In this document: piece after piece, positions 63,107 to 64,000 of the stretch
How positions within the stretch are numbered: the stretch's first letter is position 1
Layout: every line of letters starts with the position of its first letter
From: Lysobacter sp.
Lineage (GTDB): Bacteria; Pseudomonadota; Gammaproteobacteria; Xanthomonadales; Xanthomonadaceae
Reading direction: 5' to 3'
DNA: 64,000 nt
NCBI GenBank assembly: GCA_027306995.1
Contig: DAHUXS010000003.1
Coordinates: 62,001 to 126,000 of the forward strand
Made by a program: the position numbers and the translations under genes
The notes under the pieces: model-generated
The model's database searches: none
Told to the model about the DNA's origin: nothing
Seen by the model: only the letters and a program-made list of their open reading frames with translations

Positions 63107-64000
63107 TTCGAGAGAGTGTCGGGCAGCAAGGCGTCGACGAAAGTTTCGGCGTCGAATACGCGCAGGTCTTCCGGGCGTTCGCCGATGCCGGCGTAGCGGA
63201 TCGGGATGCCGAATTCGCGCGCAAGCGCGAACACCACGCCGCCCTTGGCGGTGCCGTCGAGCTTGGTGACGACGAGGCCCGACACCGGCACCTTGGCGCT
63301 GAACGCGCGTACCTGCGAGATGGCGTTCTGGCCGGTGGTGCCGTCGATCACCATCAGGATTTCGTGCGGCACCGCGCTCGATTGCTTGCCGAGCACGCGG
63401 ACGATCTTGGCGAGTTCTTCCATCAATCCGCCCTGCGTGTGCAGGCGGCCGGCGGTATCGGCGATCAGCACTTCGACACCGCGGGCCTGCGCGGCCTGGT
63501 AGGCGTCGTAGGCGACGGCGGCGGCATCGGCGTTCTGGCCTTGCGCGACGACTTGCACGTCGTTGCGTTCGCCCCAGGCCTGCAACTGCGCGACGGCAGC
63601 GGCGCGGAAGGTATCGCCGGCGGCGAGCATCAGGCTGCGATTTTCGTCGCGGAATTTGCGCGCGAGCTTGCCGATGGTGGTGGTCTTGCCGACGCCGTTG
63701 ACGCCGATGGTGACGATCACGAACGGGCGCGCGCTGCCATCGATCAGCAACGGCTTGGAAACAGGCTCGAGGATCGCGACCAGTTCGGCGCGCAGGGCCT
63801 TGAACAGGGCGGCGGCATCGGCGAATTCGCGCTTGCGCATGCGGGCGCGAAGATCCTCGACCAGCGCGGTCGTCGCGCCGACGCAGACGTCGGCGGTGAT
63901 CAGCGCGGTTTCGATCTCGTCGAGCAGGGCGTCGTCGAGCGGGGGATTGCGACGGAACAGGCCGCCGAGGCTGCGGGCGATGCCGCTGCCGGAAAGACGC
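63103..64000 (-). CDS. ftsY: Signal recognition particle receptor FtsY (5' end missing)
   Basis: The frame is open to the window edge, so the N-terminus is missing and about 298 residues are visible. SRP-type GTPase motifs are present: GVNGVGKTTTIGKLA (G1), DTAGRLHTQGGLMEE (G3) and TKLDGTAKGG (G4), with a helical N-domain (DALLDEIETALITADVCVGA) before them. FtsY docks the SRP-ribosome complex at the membrane. Its stop overlaps the mutY start by 4 bases. Confidence 0.95.
   Translation of the reverse strand, partial: RLSGSGIARSLGGLFRRNPPLDDALLDEIETALITADVCVGATTALVEDLRARMRKREFADAAALFKALRAELVAILEPVSKPLLIDGSARPFVIVTIGVNGVGKTTTIGKLARKFRDENRSLMLAAGDTFRAAAVAQLQAWGERNDVQVVAQGQNADAAAVAYDAYQAAQARGVEVLIADTAGRLHTQGGLMEELAKIVRVLGKQSSAVPHEILMVIDGTTGQNAISQVRAFSAKVPVSGLVVTKLDGTAKGGVVFALAREFGIPIRYAGIGERPEDLRVFDAETFVDALLPDTLSN

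Overview
The window looks like the chromosome of a member of the Lysobacterales (Xanthomonadaceae or a close relative). The housekeeping DNA is GC-rich. It carries the order thrS-infC-rpmI-rplT-pheS-pheT-ihfA-merR-tRNA-Pro and an ftsY-mutY-yggX operon. One accessory gene ends in a domain resembling XVIPCD, the secretion domain of Xanthomonadales type IV secretion effectors. Everything here is read from sequence and from family knowledge; no database search was run.

Layout. (1) 1-11.1 kb: a partial GNAT acetyltransferase, a rhomboid protease, an outer-membrane beta-barrel protein, and a LysR regulator divergent from a six-gene operon. That operon holds a small membrane protein, an SDR, an RND adaptor, an RND pump, a second SDR and an outer-membrane channel. 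(2) 11.1-18.9 kb: translation genes with visible expression control: an attenuator-like leader before thrS, an AUC start codon for infC, an internal promoter before rpmI, and tRNA-Pro(GGG). (3) 18.9-36.4 kb: integrative element 1, inserted at the 3' end of tRNA-Pro. (4) 36.4-49.8 kb: chromosome with a cupin-like protein, rtcB, dxs, an HNH nuclease, an acyl-CoA dehydrogenase, two lipoproteins, and a TonB receptor coupled to a glycerophosphodiester phosphodiesterase. (5) 49.8-61.2 kb: integrative element 2, bounded by a perfect 38-bp repeat of the tRNA-Phe 3' end. (6) 61.2-64 kb: a lipoprotein gene, then yggX, mutY and a partial ftsY.

Element 1 has a P4-type core: integrase, AlpA-like regulator behind a structured leader, and a primase/SF3 helicase followed by a candidate origin. 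Its cargo looks like defence and competition genes. These are an XRE regulator upstream of a NACHT-like ATPase with a C-terminal PD-(D/E)XK nuclease; an FRG-domain gene, an unknown gene and a SIR2-like NADase candidate in a row; and a signal-peptide protein followed by a T4-lysozyme-like toxin with the XVIPCD-like tail. The last pair lies between two copies of a 42-bp repeat.

Element 2 appears to be mobilizable. It has an integrase, a MobA/MobL-type relaxase, an RSF1010-like oriT (inverted repeat plus nick-region sequence) directly upstream of the relaxase, and a TraD-like accessory gene. Its cargo is an XRE regulator followed by a PHP-domain/SMC-like ATPase (TrlF type). Both elements therefore pair a small XRE gene with a very large P-loop NTPase.

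The best candidates for undescribed biology are the NACHT-nuclease operon, the FRG/unknown/SIR2 cluster, and the repeat-flanked effector/immunity cassette.
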